DNA of 13,074 nt from positions 1 to 13,074 of the forward strand of contig CAMDJU010000051.1 of NCBI GenBank assembly GCA_945900695.1, given 5' to 3'. Origin of the DNA: Bordetella parapertussis (GTDB lineage Bacteria; Pseudomonadota; Gammaproteobacteria; Burkholderiales; Burkholderiaceae_C). The translations under genes and the position numbers were made by a program. Numbering within the stretch: position 1 is the first letter of the stretch; each line of letters begins with the position of its first letter. This document shows positions 12,130 through 13,074 of this stretch, one piece after another. The notes under the pieces were generated by a model that did no database searches, was not told the origin of the DNA, and was given only the letters and a program-made list of their open reading frames with translations.

Positions 12130-13074
12130 TTAAGCCGCCAGGGTCATGGGCTTGGGTATCGGCGGGTCAATGTGGGCAAAGTGCGGCATGACTTCCTTGG
12201 CGATCAACGCCAAAGTTTGCAGCGCATCTTCGGTTCGATTGCCGCCAAAGTTGATTTGCATGGATGGTTCAACCACGCCAAACTGATCTAAGTTGGCTTG
12301 CACTTGTTCGATCATGTCTTGGGGTGTGCCCACATAAGCGGCTTTGTTTTCAATGATCTTTTGGGGCGTCATGGCCAAAATGTTGGCCACCATTTTGTCG
12401 TAGCCAGGGTATTGGTCAGAGGTTTTTCCCTCCCAAGACTGCACCGCCTCGGCAAAAGTCTCTAAGTAGCGGGTCATGATGCGCTCAAAACCTTCGTGGG
12501 CCTGATCGCGGGAGGGTGAAATGCAGCAAAACTGTGACATCTGAACTTGCTCAGTGCCCGGGGCATGGCCTGACTCAACCCACATTTTTCGGTACATCTT
12601 GACGTATTGCTCCAAGGTGCCGGGCTTGCCTGCGTAGGGCACGATCATGACGTTAAAGCCATTGCGGGCCGCGTAAGTGAACGATTCTTCAGATGAGATC
12701 GCCGCAATCCAGATGGGTGGGTGCGGTTGTTGAAATGGCCTGGGCATCAAGTGCACATCATCGAGGTGCCAAAACTGACCACGGGCCTGAACGCGATCCT
12801 CTGTCCACAGTTGTTTGATCATGCCAATGGCTTCTTCAAACCGGGCTCGGCTTTCTTCCATGGGGACGCCAAACACTTCGAACTCTTTGGGTAAAAAAGC
12901 GCGCCCAAAACCGGCATCAAGGCGGCCTCGGCTCATGTTGTCGAGCATGCTCAGGTCACCAGCCAAGTGGGCAGGGTGGTGAAACGCTGGAATCACCGCG
13001 CCCGTCATCACACGAATGCGCTGGGTGCGCACGGCCAACGCAGACAAAAAGACACTCGGGTTGGGGGAATGTCC
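12130..13074 (-). CDS. LLM-class (luciferase-like) flavin-dependent oxidoreductase, 5' partial
   Basis: The last 314 residues of a bacterial luciferase-like monooxygenase. The reading frame runs open to the window edge, and its first visible residues, Gly-His-Ser-Pro-Asn-Pro-Ser-Val-Phe-Leu-Ser-Ala-Leu, match the conserved block that follows the first strands of the family. The true start therefore lies beyond 13074, with probably 40-60 residues missing; TTG at 13047 is not the start. Family marks include FHHPAHLAGDLSMLDNMSRG (31-50) continuing into RLDAGFGR, which forms part of the flavin pocket, and the later strand PPIWIAAISSEESFTYAARN. Such enzymes use FMNH2 or F420H2 to oxidise small molecules; the visible part does not reveal the substrate. 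Convergent with the EthD-like gene. Confidence 0.92.
   Translation of the reverse strand, partial: GHSPNPSVFLSALAVRTQRIRVMTGAVIPAFHHPAHLAGDLSMLDNMSRGRLDAGFGRAFLPKEFEVFGVPMEESRARFEEAIGMIKQLWTEDRVQARGQFWHLDDVHLMPRPFQQPHPPIWIAAISSEESFTYAARNGFNVMIVPYAGKPGTLEQYVKMYRKMWVESGHAPGTEQVQMSQFCCISPSRDQAHEGFERIMTRYLETFAEAVQSWEGKTSDQYPGYDKMVANILAMTPQKIIENKAAYVGTPQDMIEQVQANLDQFGVVEPSMQINFGGNRTEDALQTLALIAKEVMPHFAHIDPPIPKPMTLAA

Overview
The window looks like chromosomal DNA from a betaproteobacterium, most likely Burkholderiales and close to Comamonadaceae. The clues are moderately GC-rich coding sequence, a Bug-family (tripartite tricarboxylate) solute receptor standing alone, a typical LivKHMGF ABC operon, and a tRNA-Gly(CCC) of proteobacterial type. 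This placement is inference; no 16S rRNA or other phylogenetic marker is present. I saw no insertion sequence, CRISPR array, integrase or rRNA.

Layout. Positions 1-180 hold nothing I can name. A tRNA-Gly(CCC) lies on the minus strand at 181-254, head-to-head with a small plus-strand gene for a secreted four-cysteine protein (326-670). From 5558 down to 731 the minus strand carries one tight operon: livK (binding protein), livH and livM (permeases), livG and livF (ATPases), then a small two-helix membrane protein. livM, livG and livF each start inside the stop of the gene before them. A strong stem-loop with a U-rich tail separates livK from livH, and an 11-bp perfect inverted repeat lies upstream of livK. 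Further right are an MFS transporter (minus) and, divergently, a glutathione S-transferase-like gene (plus). A Bug-family periplasmic receptor (plus) follows, abutting stop to stop an amidohydrolase_2 gene (minus).

The right third holds a palindrome-rich stretch upstream of the amidohydrolase, a 72-residue unrecognised protein (plus, possibly leaderless), and a lone, short, divergent flagellin (minus) with a hairpin next to its ribosome binding site. It ends with a two-domain EthD-like protein (plus) and a luciferase-like flavin monooxygenase (minus) whose 5' end lies beyond the window.

Taken together this is an uptake-and-catabolism neighbourhood. It has an ABC importer of the branched-chain amino acid type, an orphan TTT-type receptor, an MFS carrier, and several enzymes of families often found in breakdown of organic acids, aromatics or xenobiotics (GST, amidohydrolase_2, EthD, flavin monooxygenase). 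No substrate can be assigned from sequence. The flagellin has no flagellar neighbours. The best leads are the intercistronic attenuator-like hairpin, the livK inverted repeat, the orphan flagellin with its leader, and the 72-residue gene.
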